Positions 35,356 to 45,002 of a DNA stretch of 64,000 nucleotides are shown piece by piece. This DNA comes from Desulfotalea sp. (lineage in GTDB: Bacteria > Desulfobacterota > Desulfobulbia > Desulfobulbales > Desulfocapsaceae), in NCBI GenBank assembly GCA_002733995.1, contig NVXR01000004.1:1-64000 (forward strand), given 5' to 3'. Numbering within the stretch: position 1 is the stretch's first letter; the number at the start of each line of letters is the position of its first letter. The position numbers were made by a program, and so were the translations under genes. Below the pieces are notes generated by a model that was not told the DNA's origin, ran no database searches, and worked only from the letters and a program-made list of their open reading frames with translations.

Positions 35356-37656
35356 TTGCATAAGGAATCAATAAAAGAACTGCAAAATATCTGTTATTCT
35401 CCGCTAGATCTTTTGCCTCAAAACAATTTACGTGAAAAGCTGGTAGACCTCGTTATCCATGGGGTACCCGCAGGTATTCATCCTCAAGCAAAGGCTGCAT
35501 TAGAACAGTTGCGCCAAAAGCTCGTCGGTGTTGAAGCGGCTGAAGCCAAGGTTGTTATCTTTGGAGGTGGCACCGGCTTATCGAATATTCTCGGAGGAGA
35601 CTCAAGGCAGCCTGACTGGGCGATAGAGCCCTTTGGCGGTATAAAAAACATATTCCCAAATACTAGGTCTATTGTCTGTATTACTGATAATGGTGGATCA
35701 ACGGGCGAATTACTTAAAGATCTGCCCCTTATTGCAATTGGTGATATTCGCCATGTGTTACTGTCTTCCATCCAGCTCTGTAATTTGCAAAGAAAATACA
35801 GCCTCGATAATGTAGAAGCAACTAAAGTAGTGTCTGTACTCTCCGCTCTCTTTAATTTGCGCTTTACAGGCCCTCTTGAGAAAGATGACCAACGTTTCAT
35901 AACCTGCTGTTCGAGTTTGAGAACATTACCAACTCCTCTGGAAACTTATCTTCGTTATCTCCTTAAATTTCTGTTCGAAGATAAAAGATTTGATACAACA
36001 AGAACACGGGCACATTGTCTTGGCAATTTACTCTGTGCTGCCGCGATTTATAGAGAAGTACCTGAAGCTGAGTCCTCTGTTGAGGGGGCGTCTAGTAAAG
36101 TACGTATGGACCAGGCAATTTATTATGGTTTAAACTCTTTAAGCACAGTTCTCGGTTGTGGAAAACGAGCTGTACTACCATGTACACCGACACCTGCTCA
36201 ACTGCGTGTATTATATAGCAATGGTGTCGAAATAACGGGTGAGCATAAACTCGGTGCTGTGGAACGTGGGGTGCCCATTGATAGCATCGAAGTTGATTAT
36301 TGCGACATTCCTGTTGTCTATCCCGAAATGATCGAATCAATAGAATCTGCGGATATAATCATCTTCGCACCTGGCAGTCTGTATTCGTCCATCATCCCGG
36401 TGTTGAAAGTTCCAGGTCTGGCGGAGGCGGTGCGGAGAAATAAAGGTGCACTGAAGGTTCTGGTTTCAAACTTATGGGTACAGGAAGGAGAAACAGATTT
36501 ATCTAATGTCTCCCCGGCCAGGAAATTTCATGTGTCAGACATGCTTGATGCATATGAAAAAAACATTCCTGGAGGGACCGAAGGTCTCTTTAAAGAGATA
36601 CTTTGTGTTTCTCTAAAGGATATTCCAGGGTCAATTTTGCAAAGATATGCGGTTGAGGGAAAAGTCCCAATTTATCTTGACCATGATAATTTAATCCAAA
36701 GGAATTATTTTCCTGTGGAATGTGATATTTTTTCTAAAACGATATTGAATCAAAGGCAAGTACTTCAGCACGATCCTAACAGGCTAGCATCCGCTGTTAA
36801 GGCCTTGTATTGCGGACATGGCAGTTTCTCTTCAGAGTATGGTGAACAAACTGGAAGTGCAACGGTAAAGGCTTCTATAGCCGGTATTATTGAGAAGATT
36901 TCCTGTTGCATATATCCATGTGAAAAATTTACTGCGATTGAGAACAGATTAAAAAACCTAACAGTTACATTTATTGGCTCAAGTATGGGGCTAACTGTTG
37001 ATAATGTGAAAAAATTAGTTGGTGAAATACTGTGGGATCACTCGGTGGTACCATTATCACATCTAGAATATTTTACCAATATTCACTGTATTGCTCCAGA
37101 GAAGTGGAATCGAGATCAAAAATGGGATAATGTATTTTCCTTTTTTGATCACAATGACCGCTGTATAAAGATAAGAACGGATCAAATTCCAGACAGGAAG
37201 ACCCTTGAAGTGGCTCTGATGATTGCTTTAGGGGAATCACTTCTTGGTAATTATGCACACTCCAAGGTAATGGAAAAGGTCGTCAAAGATTCTATCGATC
37301 TTGGGCGTGTATATCATTTGCGACTGAGTACGGATGAAAAACGTATCTGCTATTTTTCAAATTCACAACTGAAAAGGTTTTTACTTTTATCACGTATGTG
37401 CCCAACTGATAATCCTCACCACTACACGCGTCTTATAAATAGCGGTGAAGGTTTTACTCCACCAGGACTACTTATGGGGCTAATGTATGCATGGTACGTA
37501 GACAACCGTTTAGCAACACATATTGAATATAAAATGTCTGTGCTGAAAATAAATAGAAGTGGTCTGATACCTGAGCAGTTAAAAATGGCGTCAAGACGTT
37601 TGGATATGATACAATTCTTTAGGGTTATTGTTTTTGGCAGGCCTGCAAAGATATGA
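35356..37656 (+). CDS. Long CofD/YvcK-family protein
   Basis: A 766-aa protein, more than twice the usual YvcK length (~320). The N-terminal ~70 residues are a unique region; residues ~65-440 carry the CofD/YvcK fold: FGGGTGLSNILGG, CITDNGGSTGELLKDLP, IAIGDIRHVLLS, and SADIIIFAPGSLYSSIIPVL. YvcK proteins affect gluconeogenic growth and envelope; CofD transfers a 2-phospholactyl group to F420. Residues ~470-766 match nothing I know and include a Cys-rich ISCCIYPCEKF. TTG start with GAGG upstream. The stop overlaps the response-regulator start (ATGA), so a signalling link is likely. Confidence 0.75.
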   Translation: MHKESIKELQNICYSPLDLLPQNNLREKLVDLVIHGVPAGIHPQAKAALEQLRQKLVGVEAAEAKVVIFGGGTGLSNILGGDSRQPDWAIEPFGGIKNIFPNTRSIVCITDNGGSTGELLKDLPLIAIGDIRHVLLSSIQLCNLQRKYSLDNVEATKVVSVLSALFNLRFTGPLEKDDQRFITCCSSLRTLPTPLETYLRYLLKFLFEDKRFDTTRTRAHCLGNLLCAAAIYREVPEAESSVEGASSKVRMDQAIYYGLNSLSTVLGCGKRAVLPCTPTPAQLRVLYSNGVEITGEHKLGAVERGVPIDSIEVDYCDIPVVYPEMIESIESADIIIFAPGSLYSSIIPVLKVPGLAEAVRRNKGALKVLVSNLWVQEGETDLSNVSPARKFHVSDMLDAYEKNIPGGTEGLFKEILCVSLKDIPGSILQRYAVEGKVPIYLDHDNLIQRNYFPVECDIFSKTILNQRQVLQHDPNRLASAVKALYCGHGSFSSEYGEQTGSATVKASIAGIIEKISCCIYPCEKFTAIENRLKNLTVTFIGSSMGLTVDNVKKLVGEILWDHSVVPLSHLEYFTNIHCIAPEKWNRDQKWDNVFSFFDHNDRCIKIRTDQIPDRKTLEVALMIALGESLLGNYAHSKVMEKVVKDSIDLGRVYHLRLSTDEKRICYFSNSQLKRFLLLSRMCPTDNPHHYTRLINSGEGFTPPGLLMGLMYAWYVDNRLATHIEYKMSVLKINRSGLIPEQLKMASRRLDMIQFFRVIVFGRPAKI

Positions 37657-38069
37657 TCCTGGATAAACGAAAGAACAATATGAAGATTCTCATAATTGAT
37701 GATGACCCACGGATACGAAATTTATTTAGGATGTGGCTCGAACGAGAAGGACTTGAAGTGTTCGAGGCAGAAAATGGTATGGAAGGCGTCCGAGAGCAAA
37801 GACAGAGGCCAATGGATCTTATTGTATGCGACCTTATTATGCCTGTGCAGGAGGGTATTGAAACAATTACTCAGATTAAAAGTGAATATCCCGATGTTGG
37901 TATTATCGCAATTTCAGGTGGAGGTAAAATTGGGCCGGATTCCTACCTTAGCGTAGCCCAGCACTTGGGAGCATGGCGTGTATTTACTAAACCCGTCGAC
38001 ATGCGACTTATGGTCGAAACGATTGAAGAGTGGGGCCATTTACTTAACACTACCAGTGAACCAAAATAA
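37653..38069 (+). CDS. Single-domain response regulator
   Basis: A 138-aa stand-alone receiver. ILIIDDDPRIRNLFRMWL at the start, the phospho-acceptor Asp in LIVCDLIMP, and the Lys in RVFTKPVDM; IIAISGGGK is the usual Ser/Thr region. No output domain. The first ATG (37653) overlaps the CofD-like stop; a second ATG (37680) begins MKILIIDDDP, the usual family start. It precedes the hybrid kinase by 4 nt, so it is likely its partner. Confidence 0.88.
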   Translation: MILDKRKNNMKILIIDDDPRIRNLFRMWLEREGLEVFEAENGMEGVREQRQRPMDLIVCDLIMPVQEGIETITQIKSEYPDVGIIAISGGGKIGPDSYLSVAQHLGAWRVFTKPVDMRLMVETIEEWGHLLNTTSEPK

Positions 38070-38073
38070 TCTC

Positions 38074-40065
38074 ATGAAAATAAACGTTCTTGCTGTTGAT
38101 AATAATCCCGTTTTACTCAAAGCCATCTCTACAATATTAAGCCAAGAAGGGTGTGAGGTAAGCGAAGCTGGCACAGGACTTGAGGCGCTAGAGATCTTAG
38201 ATCAGATTGTACCTGATATTTTATTCACCGATTTGATTATGCCCCGGGTGAGTGGAGAACAGTTGTGCAGAATTGTACGTAGTTCAGAAAAATATAATGA
38301 TGTTTTTATCGTGGTTCTGTCGGCCACCGTATTGGAAGACAGAAACAGGATCATGGAAGAGGTTAATTGTGACCTTTGTATTGCTAAGGGCACTATTAAA
38401 GAGATAAGAAATCAAATTAAAGGTGCTTTGCAGGCCTTTCATAGCAGAAATGACGTAAACCCGAGTCAGCTGCACATTCCTGTCATACCTAAAGGATTAA
38501 AGCCATCGGATGTAACGGGTGAACTTCTCCTTGAAAAACAGCATCATATAGAGATATTGTCAAATTTAAACGAAGGTATCCTAGAGCTGACTCAGCAGGG
38601 TAAAATTATAACTGTAAATCAATCTGTATGCGATATTCTCGAGTGTAGTGAAGAACAACTCACAGGGACAAGACTTAAAGACGCAAGGGACTGGGGTAGT
38701 TTTCAGACGGCTATTAATCAATGGATGCTCGAAGAACTTGGTGCAGGGGGGATGAAAACTTTACACATCTTTGAGGATGAGCCACTACATATTAACAGTA
38801 GGGTGGTTACAGCTTCTTTTATTGCAGCCAATGAAAATAATTCAATTTTCGGTCTTTGCATTTTTAGGGATATTACCAGGCAGTATCAGGCAGAACAGCA
38901 TAACAAAGAATTGGATGACGCCATAAAGCTCGCCCGGAAAATGGATGCGATGAGTTGTATGGCCGGTGGTATGGCTCATGACTTCAACAATTTACTGACT
39001 GTGATCTGTGGTAATCTTGATATAATTTCTCTACAAAATAAACAAGAAAATGCAGAATCATTAGAACACCTGATCCATCAAGCGCAAAAGGCTGCACTTA
39101 TTGCGGTAGATTTAACACGACAAATCTCTTGTTTCTCTAATTTTGGTATTGTTAATAGAAATGAAGAAAATTTACCTTCGCTTGTAGAAAAGACCATAAG
39201 ACAATATTTTTCAGACAATAAAGGCGAATATGAACTGGAATTAAGTCGTGGTAATTGTATCGTTAATGTAGATGCAGAAGAAATAAGTACAGCCATTGGC
39301 AACGTATTACAAAATGCCCAGGAATCTTCTGGTAATAAAACGATATCTATATCCGTCTCGGGGATTAAATTCATCGAGCCTGAGATTATTTCAGGCCAAT
39401 ATATTCCCGCAGGTTCATACGCTCAAATAGATATAAAAGATAATGGTAAAGGAATTGATAAGGATGAATTGTTTAAAGTGTTTGATCCATATTATTCGAC
39501 CAAAGAAAGGGGCGTTGTAAAAGGAATGGGCCTAGGCCTTACCATTGTCTATGCGACGTTTAGAAACCATGGAGGCCATGTGGTTGTGCGCTCTGCTGAC
39601 GGTTGTGGCACTGTTGTTTCTCTGTATTTACCGGTGTTTATTCCTAAAAAGCTATTGAAACAAGGTACACCTATTAAAGAAAAGAACAATTCTATTCTTC
39701 TCGTAGAACCGGATACCCAAATGCGAGAAATAGGGTCTATTATGTTGACTCATCTCGGCTTTAAGGTGATAGGTGTAGCCAACAGCTCCGAAGCTATCCT
39801 CGAGCTGCAGGGTATCATAAATACTGCCGATGAGAAACCAGCTGTTGCAATCCTGGATATTTCAGGCATCAACAAGGAGTCACCTACCCACTGTTGTCGT
39901 CTTATTAAACAGGTAATCCCTGAGATTCAGGTGATTGCCATGAGTGGCACAATACTCGACCCAGTGATGGAAAATTGCCATCAATATGGCTTTGCCAACA
40001 GCCTGCCTAAACCTTACACCATGGACGGTTTGAGGCATGTCGTGAACAGCGTTCGCTATAAATGA
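38074..40065 (+). CDS. Hybrid histidine kinase (REC-PAS-HisKA-HATPase-REC)
   Basis: A 663-aa signalling protein. The N-terminal receiver (~1-120) starts VLAVDNNPVLLKAISTILSQ with acceptor ILFTDLIMP. A PAS domain follows (ILSNLNEGILELTQQGKIIT). The HisKA H-box is MAGGMAHDFNNLLTVICGN, then HATPase motifs NVLQNAQESSG, DNGKGIDKDELFKVFDPYYS and GMGLGLTIVYATFRNHGGH. A second, somewhat diverged receiver is at the C-terminus (ILLVEPDTQM, AILDISG, SLPKPYTMDG). No transmembrane segment, so cytoplasmic. It follows the CofD-like protein and the receiver in what looks like one operon. The frame opens at 37978, but ATG 38074 is the natural start. Confidence 0.88.
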   Translation: MKINVLAVDNNPVLLKAISTILSQEGCEVSEAGTGLEALEILDQIVPDILFTDLIMPRVSGEQLCRIVRSSEKYNDVFIVVLSATVLEDRNRIMEEVNCDLCIAKGTIKEIRNQIKGALQAFHSRNDVNPSQLHIPVIPKGLKPSDVTGELLLEKQHHIEILSNLNEGILELTQQGKIITVNQSVCDILECSEEQLTGTRLKDARDWGSFQTAINQWMLEELGAGGMKTLHIFEDEPLHINSRVVTASFIAANENNSIFGLCIFRDITRQYQAEQHNKELDDAIKLARKMDAMSCMAGGMAHDFNNLLTVICGNLDIISLQNKQENAESLEHLIHQAQKAALIAVDLTRQISCFSNFGIVNRNEENLPSLVEKTIRQYFSDNKGEYELELSRGNCIVNVDAEEISTAIGNVLQNAQESSGNKTISISVSGIKFIEPEIISGQYIPAGSYAQIDIKDNGKGIDKDELFKVFDPYYSTKERGVVKGMGLGLTIVYATFRNHGGHVVVRSADGCGTVVSLYLPVFIPKKLLKQGTPIKEKNNSILLVEPDTQMREIGSIMLTHLGFKVIGVANSSEAILELQGIINTADEKPAVAILDISGINKESPTHCCRLIKQVIPEIQVIAMSGTILDPVMENCHQYGFANSLPKPYTMDGLRHVVNSVRYK

Positions 40066-40066
40066 A

Positions 40067-40082
40067 ATCGTTGAAAAACGAT
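40067..40082. terminator. Weak hairpin after the hybrid kinase gene
   Basis: ATCGTT (40067-40072), a GAAA tetraloop and AACGAT (40077-40082), extended by TGA/TCA across one mismatch, followed by the A/T-rich TCATTTATAA. It sits just after the kinase stop. Only a modest terminator. Confidence 0.35.
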
Positions 40083-40129
40083 CTCATTTATAACGAAAAT
40101 TCCATAAAGTAACAGACGTATTCATACAC

Positions 40130-40267
40130 TTATTTTCGTCTCCAATGTCCACCGTTCATCACCAGGATACCTGCCATGAAGACAGGCACGCCAATGATTG
40201 GTTGGTTCCTGTTAAGCAGGATCAATCCGGAGAGACATAGAAGTACTCCTATAGTTACCTTGTTCAT
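40130..40267 (-). CDS. Small membrane peptide downstream of hrpA (45 aa)
   Basis: A 45-aa frame. It starts MNKVTIGVLLCLSGLILLNR and continues QPIIGVPVFMAGILVMNGG, ending HWRRK: two short hydrophobic helices with a basic tail, typical of small inner-membrane peptides. Its ATG is 9 nt after the hrpA stop, so it is likely co-transcribed with hrpA. Codon use is normal and the hydrophobic pattern is unlikely by chance. Function unknown. Confidence 0.6.
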   Translation of the reverse strand: MNKVTIGVLLCLSGLILLNRNQPIIGVPVFMAGILVMNGGHWRRK

Positions 40268-40276
40268 AAACCAACC

Positions 40277-43200
40277 TCAGCAGAGGGAACGGACAATTTT
40301 CCATTGATTGGCAAGCTTTTTCGCAGATACTGACATGCCTCCACGAATTTCTGGCGAAAACAATAGTAATCTGAATTCATTTATCATTTCCTTAAATAAC
40401 GATAGTGCATCTTTTGCTTCTGGAGAAAGGTCATTATTTTGTGATTCAACTTCTGCGAGTTGATTGATAAAGGGCGTAAGCTGTAGCCCTTTCTTCTGAT
40501 CTTTTAGGGGATCAACGTAAAATCGTTCAAGGCGAACCTTCATTCCTCGCAGATGTCTTTCAACAGTATTCGCGTTAAATTGTCTTGGTTCTGCGAGAAA
40601 GGTTAGTGGGAATATTGAGTCAAGATCCCGGAGGAAATCTTTTTTCACAGGGGGCAGGGTATGGCCTCTACGGTGACTTTTACTAAATATACTTTCAATA
40701 TTTTCAGCAATAGTCCGGCGCTGGCGTAGGGCGGCCATAGTTGAACTAATCACATCCTGACCCTGCTTGAAAAAACCTTGTTGTTGTATTGCAGCAATGT
40801 TTTTCAAAAATGAGTCTTTGTCGATAATTCCTGTAACGGGTTCAGGAAAAAGATTTTTTAAGACAAACTGCAGAAAAAGTTCAGTCAATTCTCTTTTGTT
40901 TTGGGCAAGGCTCATGAGCTGTAACACAGATGGTCCTGACAAGGCCGTCTTACACAATTTCTTTAGCGCTCTATATGGTTCGGGAAACTGAAGCTTATAG
41001 AGCGCAAGAGTACCTATTGTGTTCAGGGCGCAGGCGTTGCGATAGTCAGAGGTGAATACTATTTTTACCGAGCCTTTTTCCGGCTGTTCAGAGAGCGCGG
41101 GGTAACGTATTTGGGTGACTTCTCCGCGGTTGTTCCTTAGGGTTACCTCCTGGGGTAAATTGTTAAAATCCCAGGTTTTGTATTCTTTATTTTCCCATGC
41201 TTTGATGGTCGCATTGTGTTGTGGGACAGCAGGACTTTTCTTTTTAGCATCCCCCGGAGAATTGTCGATCAATTCTTTCAGATTTCTCCCGTCAAAACAG
41301 GCCTTATCTCTTTCATCCAGAAGTATAAAGCGAGGTGTCAAGTGGGGAGGCAGTTCGCGGGACCACTCCGATCTATCCACTAGGAAGCCAAATAGTTTTA
41401 GGATTGAACTTTCGATTGTGGGGTAAAGAGGTCCTTCTCTAAAGTCGATATCATCAAAGATTCTGTTCACCGAATCACTGACGGGGACAAGCTTTTTCCT
41501 TAGGCTTTTCGGCAATGCCTTTAACAAGAAGGTGAGCTTTTCACGAAATAGACCAGGGACAAGCCACTCGAATTTTTCTTGGGAACTGCTGGTTGCAATG
41601 CCTATTGGCAGTAAAAAGCTAATACCATCAGATGTAGAGCCGGGGTTAAAGCTATATTCTACCTTGATATCAAGAGCTCCAACACGAATTGATTGTGGAT
41701 AATCAACCAATTCATGGCCCCCTGGTTTTCTCAGTAGAATATCGTCATCGCCCATGAGTAACAAAGAGTTGCTATCATTGTTTTGTAAAAAGGTAATGAG
41801 GCTTGACTGATCACAAACATAATCGGGCAACACTTTGTTGTAGAATGTGAAAAAGCTATAATCATCGGCAACTATATTACGGGTCCGCAATCTTGCTTCG
41901 GCGAGCTGCCATTTTTCAATACGGTTCTTGTTTTTACTCAGAAAAGAATAGCTTTTGTTGAGCTCTCCCTGGACCAGTGCGTTGTGGATGAAAATCTCTC
42001 TGGCTTCCTTGATGTTTTTATTACTTCTTTTGGCAAAGTTAACAAGCCTACCGGCGCTTATGATCAGGCCAAAAAGAGAAACTGTTTCTTCTGCTACTAC
42101 GGAGCCAGCTTTTTTGCTCCAATGGGGGTTGCACCATGTAAACTTGCAAAGGGGGCCAGCAACGGGTTCAATCCATTCGGCAGAAATAGAAGCCACATTT
42201 ATGGCGTATAATCTGTTTGTTTCTATAAATGAGCCACTGATAAGCCAGTCGCTATTTTTTGAAAATTGTCCAGATCCGGGAAAAACCATAAATTCTTTAT
42301 TGTGGGTTCCCTTGTATATTTTACCTTCCTTTTTCTTGGCCAGATTGCGCAGGAACCCTGAGAGTAAAGATTTATGGATCTGCTCGTAACTTGCATCTGC
42401 CTCACTATCAGTGAATTCTTTTCGCTTTGATATAATTCTGCCAAGTTGTTCATGGAGATCAAACCACTCGCGCATTCGTTGAAAAGATAAATAATGTGTC
42501 TTGCAGAATCTTTTCAGATAGGACCAAGATTTCTTGCCTTCTTTTCCCTGATGAAAGATATTCCAGATGTTCAGAAGAGTAGAAAAATCAGAATGTTGAT
42601 GGGTAAATTCTGCATGTGCAAGGTCCGCTTCTTTTTCTTTTTCAGCGGGGCGCATTCTTGGATCTTGAATAGCAAGGGCTGCAGAAATTATCTTAATCTC
42701 TCTGAGACAACGGTTATCCCGTGCTTCAATGATGATTCTTGCAATGCATGGGTCTATGGGAAGGTCTGACATGATCTTGCCGTTGGCCGTGAGTTGTCTA
42801 TGCTCATCGATTGCACCAAGTTCCGTCAGTAACTGGTAGCCCTCACTGATTGCATTTTTATATGGCGGATCAAGAAATGGAAATTTTGCTGGGCTTCCAA
42901 GCCTGAGCGAAATCATCTGCAGGATGACTTCAGCAAGATTGGAGCGCTTGATCTCTGGAGTTGTGAATTCGTCCCTTGAATTGTAATCGTCCTCAGAATA
43001 GAGGCGGATACATAATCCGGGTGCAATACGGCCACATCGCCCTTTGCGCTGGTCGCAGCTGGCCCTGGATATTCTGCTTATAGGCAGGCTTGTTGTTTTT
43101 GCACGAACGTTATAGTTTGAGATCCTGGCAAGACCACTATCAACAACATATCTGATGCCTGGGACGGTAAGTGATGTTTCGGCAACATTTGTCGCAACAA

Positions 43201-44026
43201 TAATCTTAAGTTGCCCACTTGATTGGAAAATCCTTTTCTGATCCCCCGATGCCAAGCGCCCGAATAACTGAAGAACGGTGACTCTTGGAAGAGAACTTTC
43301 AAGAAGTTTACAACACTCTCTAATATCCCTTTCGGTCGCCATGAAGACAAGAATGTCACCTTCTGGACGTTGAGCAACCAAATCACGAACCACCTGTACG
43401 CAGTGTTCTACAATATTTTCTTTACCCGTAAAATTCACATCCTCGGGGGGAAGGTATTTTATGGTAACAGGGAAGGTACGGCCAGAAACGGTGATTACAG
43501 GTGCATCATCAAAGTGTTTTGAAAATGCTTCGGTGTCAATTGTTGCAGAGGTAATGATGATTTTAAGATCCGGTCTGCGCCGGGTGAGGTTTTTTAAATA
43601 ACCTAGAATAAAATCTATATTTAAATTTCTTTCGTGGGCCTCATCAACTATTATCACGCCATACTTCTTAAGAAGTGGATCATGGCGGGTTTCTGCAAGC
43701 AACACCCCATCTGTCATGAATTTTATCTTAGTGTTTGGCCCTGTTTTATCATGGAAACGGATCTTATAGGCAACACTTTCATCTGTTACTCCAAGCTCTT
43801 CTGCAACTCTTGAAGAAACAGCGGTGGCCGCAATACGCCTTGGTTGGGTGCAACCTATGATAAGCTTGTTTTTAGGAAAAGCCTCTAAACACATTTTAGG
43901 CAATTGCGTTGTTTTACCAGAACCGGTATCACCCGCCAGTATAACAACTTGATTTTGCTGAATTGTCTCGATTATCAGATTGCGCTCTGAACTGATGGGT
44001 AAATTATCGGGGTAGTGAATATTCAT
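40277..44026 (-). CDS. hrpA: ATP-dependent RNA helicase HrpA
   Basis: A 1249-aa DEAH-box helicase, close to the family length (~1300). Walker A GDTGSGKTTQLPKM near 33-46, DEAH in IIVDEAHERNLNIDF, SAT (ITSATIDTEAF), and motif VI CDQRKGRCGRIAPG. HA2 and OB regions follow, then the long C-terminal HrpA-specific domain (from ~780: RIFDDIDFREGPLYPTIES...). HrpA unwinds RNA in mRNA processing and rescue of collided ribosomes. Divergent from galU. Confidence 0.93.
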   Translation of the reverse strand: MNIHYPDNLPISSERNLIIETIQQNQVVILAGDTGSGKTTQLPKMCLEAFPKNKLIIGCTQPRRIAATAVSSRVAEELGVTDESVAYKIRFHDKTGPNTKIKFMTDGVLLAETRHDPLLKKYGVIIVDEAHERNLNIDFILGYLKNLTRRRPDLKIIITSATIDTEAFSKHFDDAPVITVSGRTFPVTIKYLPPEDVNFTGKENIVEHCVQVVRDLVAQRPEGDILVFMATERDIRECCKLLESSLPRVTVLQLFGRLASGDQKRIFQSSGQLKIIVATNVAETSLTVPGIRYVVDSGLARISNYNVRAKTTSLPISRISRASCDQRKGRCGRIAPGLCIRLYSEDDYNSRDEFTTPEIKRSNLAEVILQMISLRLGSPAKFPFLDPPYKNAISEGYQLLTELGAIDEHRQLTANGKIMSDLPIDPCIARIIIEARDNRCLREIKIISAALAIQDPRMRPAEKEKEADLAHAEFTHQHSDFSTLLNIWNIFHQGKEGKKSWSYLKRFCKTHYLSFQRMREWFDLHEQLGRIISKRKEFTDSEADASYEQIHKSLLSGFLRNLAKKKEGKIYKGTHNKEFMVFPGSGQFSKNSDWLISGSFIETNRLYAINVASISAEWIEPVAGPLCKFTWCNPHWSKKAGSVVAEETVSLFGLIISAGRLVNFAKRSNKNIKEAREIFIHNALVQGELNKSYSFLSKNKNRIEKWQLAEARLRTRNIVADDYSFFTFYNKVLPDYVCDQSSLITFLQNNDSNSLLLMGDDDILLRKPGGHELVDYPQSIRVGALDIKVEYSFNPGSTSDGISFLLPIGIATSSSQEKFEWLVPGLFREKLTFLLKALPKSLRKKLVPVSDSVNRIFDDIDFREGPLYPTIESSILKLFGFLVDRSEWSRELPPHLTPRFILLDERDKACFDGRNLKELIDNSPGDAKKKSPAVPQHNATIKAWENKEYKTWDFNNLPQEVTLRNNRGEVTQIRYPALSEQPEKGSVKIVFTSDYRNACALNTIGTLALYKLQFPEPYRALKKLCKTALSGPSVLQLMSLAQNKRELTELFLQFVLKNLFPEPVTGIIDKDSFLKNIAAIQQQGFFKQGQDVISSTMAALRQRRTIAENIESIFSKSHRRGHTLPPVKKDFLRDLDSIFPLTFLAEPRQFNANTVERHLRGMKVRLERFYVDPLKDQKKGLQLTPFINQLAEVESQNNDLSPEAKDALSLFKEMINEFRLLLFSPEIRGGMSVSAKKLANQWKIVRSLC

Positions 44027-44129
44027 GTGAATAATAAATAGATGTCATGATAAAAGTATGTTAAATCTCCTCTAGAGGCTAGGCTGGAGGATTACACAGC
44101 TTGTATTCTTATAAAAAATTGAGGATCAA

Positions 44130-45002
44130 ATGAAAGTACGTAAGGCAGTCATTCCAGTTGCAGGTTTAGGAACACGTTTCCTTCCAGCCACTAAGGCTAT
44201 ACCCAAGGAAATGCTCACTATCGTCGACAGACCCACTATACAGTATATTGTGGAAGAAGTCGTGGCATCAGGTATAGATCAGATTATATTTGTTACCAGT
44301 GAAGGTAAGTCGGCTATTGAAAACCATTTTGACTATAATTTCCATCTCGATTCTGTCCTTAAAGAAAAAAACAAGGTTGTACTCGGGGAAGAGCTGAATA
44401 ATATTTCAAATCTTATTGATATTGTTTCCGTTCGACAGAAAAAGCCACTTGGCCTAGGTCACGCTATCTGGACGGCCCGCCACGTTATTGGCGATGAACC
44501 TTTCATGGTCCTCTTGGGCGATGACCTTGTTCTGAGTAAAAAACCATGTGCAAAACAGCTTATAGATCTGTTCGATGAAGTTGGTGAGTCTATTGTTGCC
44601 ATCCAGCGAGTTCCGCCAGAAGAAACGCATCAGTACGGAATTGTTGAAGGAGAACCAAGTGGACGCAAAAATACTATCAAGGTAACACGTATGGTTGAGA
44701 AACCAGCACCAGGGACCACCGAGTCAGACATGGCGATCATTGGCCGTTATATCCTCATGCCTGAAATATTTTCTATCCTTGATAAAACAACTCCGGGACA
44801 TGGCGGTGAAATTCAACTCACCGATGCGCTCCTTGCCCTCACCAACAAAAGAGGCATGTTCGCCTATGAATTTGATGGGATACGATTTGACGCAGGGGAT
44901 AAAATGGGATATTTGAAAGCGATTATCGCCTACGGAATACGCCATCAGACCCTTGGCGCTCGATTGAAAGAACATATAAAAGAGGTAGCGGCTACTCTAT
45001 GA
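44130..45002 (+). CDS. galU: UTP-glucose-1-phosphate uridylyltransferase
   Basis: A 290-aa nucleotidyltransferase producing UDP-glucose. N-terminal PVAGLGTRFLPATKAIPKEM, then VDRPTIQYIVEEVVASGID, GLGHAIWTARHVIGDEPFMV with LLGDDLVLS, and MVEKPAPGTTESDMAIIGRY. The C-terminal GGEIQLTDALLAL and FDAGDKMGYLKA fit GalU. The stop overlaps the priA start (ATGA). SD GAGGA precedes ATG. UDP-glucose would feed LPS and osmoprotectant pathways. Confidence 0.93.
   Translation: MKVRKAVIPVAGLGTRFLPATKAIPKEMLTIVDRPTIQYIVEEVVASGIDQIIFVTSEGKSAIENHFDYNFHLDSVLKEKNKVVLGEELNNISNLIDIVSVRQKKPLGLGHAIWTARHVIGDEPFMVLLGDDLVLSKKPCAKQLIDLFDEVGESIVAIQRVPPEETHQYGIVEGEPSGRKNTIKVTRMVEKPAPGTTESDMAIIGRYILMPEIFSILDKTTPGHGGEIQLTDALLALTNKRGMFAYEFDGIRFDAGDKMGYLKAIIAYGIRHQTLGARLKEHIKEVAATL

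Noticed and set aside
14991..44094. GGCTAGGCTGGAG occurs near 14991 and again near 44082
   Set aside because: Only two 13-bp copies without shared context; probably chance, though a short dispersed repeat cannot be excluded.
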